This document shows, in pieces, positions 52,425-54,474 of a stretch of DNA of 54,474 nt; within the stretch, counting starts at the first letter, position 1; every line of letters starts with the position of its first letter. The position numbers and the translations under genes are program-made. This DNA is from Hyphomicrobiales bacterium. Its GTDB lineage: Bacteria; Pseudomonadota; Alphaproteobacteria; Rhizobiales; HXMU1428-3. The stretch is from positions 1 to 54,474 of the forward strand of contig JAJFHX010000041.1 of NCBI GenBank assembly GCA_021775425.1. Reading direction: 5' to 3'. The notes below the pieces were generated by a model. It made no database searches. It had not been told where the DNA came from and saw only the letters and a list, made by a program, of their open reading frames with translations.

Positions 52425-53576
52425 ATGGATTTATTCAGCCGATATGTGTTCCGTCAGGTGTTGAACGCCCTTGTGATGATTCTCGGGTCATTGACGGCGA
52501 TCGTCTGGATCGCAACATCACTGAAACAGATTGAGAATATTTCCGGTGGTGGGTTCTTTTTGTTTCTGAAAATGACCACCCTGGCGATGCCGCAAGCGAT
52601 GGCGATTGTGATACCGTTTGCGTTTCTTATTGCCTGTCTTTATTCACTTAACAAACTCAATCAGGATAGTGAGCTGATCATTATGACGGCGAGCGGTGCG
52701 ACCGTCTGGCGGTTCATCATGCCTTATGCTGTGCTTGGGATTGTTGTTTCACTGACTGTGCTGGCGAGTAATTTAATTGTTCAGCCGGCCAGTTTACAGA
52801 AGCTTCGTGAATATATCATACAGGTGCGGACGGACCTGATTTCTCATGTGCTGCAATCAGGAAAGTTTTCCAGCCCGACAGGGGGGATGACATTTCATAT
52901 CAGGGACCGGGCGAAAAACGGAAATCTGCTTGGCCTGCTGGTGAGCGATGAGCGTGACCCCAATCAGGTGCTGACCTACCTTGCTGAAGAGGGGGAGGTG
53001 ATTAAACTTGACGGGCGCGGGTTTCTGAAAATGTCAAACGGTCATATCCACCGGAAGATGGTGGGTGATGACGGGGTGCAGATTGTCAAGTTTGACCAGT
53101 ATGTTTTTGACCTATCCGAATTTGGTAAGGCGAAAAGCGGCGAGACGTATCATAAACCACGTGAGCGGTATTTAAGTGAACTACTCGCACCTTCTGAAGC
53201 GGAGAGACAGCAACCCAAAACCATGGGTCGTATTAATGCTGAAATTCATGACAGGTTTTCCAGTGCGCTTTATCCATTACTGTTTGCGTTTATTGCCGTT
53301 GCCTCGCTTGGTATCGCACGGTCAAACCGACAGGGCAGCAATAAGTTGCTGATTTATGGGTTCTGTATTGGTCTTGGCGCGCGCATGGCTGGTCTTGGTG
53401 CGATAAATTTTTTGAAAGCTGAGCCTTCTGCTGTCTGGCTTGTATATGGGGTTCCTTTGGGCGGGACCATTTTATGCGTGCTCTATATCTGGTTTAATAT
53501 GGCGCCTGAGTTGTTTCAGAAAATTTTGCCCGGTTTTATGACCGGGAAGCGGAAACGGCAGGCAAATCATGCTTAA
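52425..53576 (+). CDS. lptF: LPS export ABC transporter permease LptF
   Basis: Permease half of LptB2FG, which extracts lipopolysaccharide from the inner membrane. 383 aa from the ATG at 52425, with only a weak GAAAG upstream. Three N-terminal membrane segments (residues ~10-115), a periplasmic beta-jellyroll (~140-265; GGMTFHIRDRAKNGNLLGLL), then three C-terminal membrane segments. LYSLNKLNQDSELIIMTASG is the YjgP/YjgQ coupling helix. The 3' end overlaps lptG by eight bases. Confidence 0.95.
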   Translation: MDLFSRYVFRQVLNALVMILGSLTAIVWIATSLKQIENISGGGFFLFLKMTTLAMPQAMAIVIPFAFLIACLYSLNKLNQDSELIIMTASGATVWRFIMPYAVLGIVVSLTVLASNLIVQPASLQKLREYIIQVRTDLISHVLQSGKFSSPTGGMTFHIRDRAKNGNLLGLLVSDERDPNQVLTYLAEEGEVIKLDGRGFLKMSNGHIHRKMVGDDGVQIVKFDQYVFDLSEFGKAKSGETYHKPRERYLSELLAPSEAERQQPKTMGRINAEIHDRFSSALYPLLFAFIAVASLGIARSNRQGSNKLLIYGFCIGLGARMAGLGAINFLKAEPSAVWLVYGVPLGGTILCVLYIWFNMAPELFQKILPGFMTGKRKRQANHA

Positions 53577-54474
53577 AGTCCTCAACCGATACATGACCCT
53601 GAAGTTTCTGATTAGCATTATCATGGTGTTTTTGCTGTTTTGTCTGCTGATCATGCTGATTGATTTTATTGAGTTGTTGCGTCGTTCCGGCAAGGTTGGT
53701 GACATTAAACTACTGGATGTTTTGCTGCTGGCTTTGTTGCGTGTTCCGTCATTTGCTGAATTAACCTTACCGTTTGCCGTTCTGGTGGGGACAATTGGAG
53801 GTTTTTTATCGCTTGGGCGCAGTTCTGAGCTGATTATTATTCGTGCTGCCGGAGTTTCTGTCTGGCGGTTTATATTACCGGCAATCTGTGTTGCAGTTGC
53901 GCTTGGTATTTTATCGATTACCGTTTATAATCCGCTTGCTGCTTATTCAAAAGCTGAATCCGAGCGGGTGTATGCGGATTTATTCGGGGGGTCTAAGTCG
54001 ATGTTGCGTTCGGCGAACAATCAGATATGGTTTCGCCAGGACGGATCCGACGGGCCGTCTGTTATGAATGCAAAAGCTGTTGCAAATCATGGACATAGCC
54101 TTATTGGCGTCACCACCCTTCATTATACGAAAAATTCTCGCTTTGCTGAAAGAATCGATGCAAAAAGGGCTGATCTTGAAGAGGGGCGCTGGGTTTTGCG
54201 TGATGCGTGGGTTTCATCGCTTGGGCAGCAGCCGAAATATTACAAAAACTACTTATTAAGTACTTATTTAACCCCGACTCAGATATCAGATAGTATGGGT
54301 AGTGTTGAGACCGTTTCTTTTTGGGCACTGCCAAATTTTATCGAGATTGCGAATAAGGCTGGCTTACCTGCAACACGTTATAAGATTCAGTATCAATTGT
54401 TGTTATCAAAGCCGTTTTTACTTGCAATCATGGTGCTAATTGCAGCAACTTGTTCATTACGGACGTTTCGGTTA
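53569..54474 (+). CDS. lptG: LPS export ABC transporter permease LptG (5' part)
   Basis: Frame open from ATG at 53569 to the window edge, 302 codons, so the gene is truncated by the window. It begins MLKVLNRYMTLKFLISIIMV, has the family segment GRSSELIIIRAAGVSVWRFI as coupling helix, and a periplasmic domain with NNQIWFRQDG. The order lptF-lptG with an eight-base overlap is standard; LptG is the second permease of the LPS exporter. The C-terminal membrane segments begin at the end of the window. Confidence 0.95.
   Translation, partial: MLKVLNRYMTLKFLISIIMVFLLFCLLIMLIDFIELLRRSGKVGDIKLLDVLLLALLRVPSFAELTLPFAVLVGTIGGFLSLGRSSELIIIRAAGVSVWRFILPAICVAVALGILSITVYNPLAAYSKAESERVYADLFGGSKSMLRSANNQIWFRQDGSDGPSVMNAKAVANHGHSLIGVTTLHYTKNSRFAERIDAKRADLEEGRWVLRDAWVSSLGQQPKYYKNYLLSTYLTPTQISDSMGSVETVSFWALPNFIEIANKAGLPATRYKIQYQLLLSKPFLLAIMVLIAATCSLRTFRL

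Noticed and set aside
53569..53576. Eight-base overlap of lptF and lptG as an oddity
   Set aside because: Such overlaps are usual for this gene pair and carry no special meaning.

Overview
The window looks like chromosomal DNA of an alphaproteobacterium, most likely from the Rhizobiales (Hyphomicrobiales). The supporting signs are two Rhizobiales-type porins, an IalB-family protein, a DUF1127 small protein, the order glmU-glmS-(SPOR protein)-DUF502-recG-sdhE-mfd, and a family-5 binding protein of YejA type. Gene density is high. No rRNA, tRNA, CRISPR array, insertion sequence or phage gene was seen, and all calls rest on reading motifs without a database search.

Layout. 1-4379: 3' end of a branched-chain amino acid type (HAAT) binding protein, then livH-livM-livG-livF, closed by a strong terminator. 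4780-8414 (minus): cyanase gene cynS preceded by a nitrate/cyanate-type ABC transporter (ATPase, permease, Tat-exported binding protein), all co-directional and tightly spaced. 8638-10617 (plus): a divergent PAS-PAS-AAA+-HTH sigma-54 activator. The intergenic region between these two units holds a consensus -24/-12 sigma-54 promoter facing the cyn operon and a nested inverted repeat at the distance expected of an activator site.

10727-17134: an alpha/beta hydrolase, a DUF4189 exported protein, a zinc metallopeptidase, a DUF1127 protein divergent from a MocR-type regulator, a roughly 400-base block of hairpin-forming repeats, and a membrane-anchored SPOR-like protein. 17447-29988: amino-sugar genes glmU and glmS, a TPR/SPOR envelope protein, DUF502, and the repair genes recG and mfd around sdhE. 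30012-35055 (minus): a protein with degenerate receiver and GGDEF domains, an apparently intact acyl-CoA ligase, and a second ligase that has lost several catalytic motifs. 35173-41646: YejA-like binding protein, IalB protein, malyl-CoA lyase-like enzyme, LpxL-type acyltransferase and UbiH-type hydroxylase.

42331-46452: two porin paralogues sharing an almost identical N-terminal segment, then a small exported protein that also ends in a terminal phenylalanine. 46696-54474: TerC, the fdhD-mobA molybdoenzyme pair, two small c-type cytochromes, pepA, and divergently lptF and the start of lptG, which runs off the window.

The strongest candidate for an undescribed system is the sigma-54-controlled cyanate uptake and degradation locus with its operator architecture. 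Next are the ligase/pseudo-ligase/pseudo-GGDEF cluster and the MocR-DUF1127 divergent pair with phased direct repeats.
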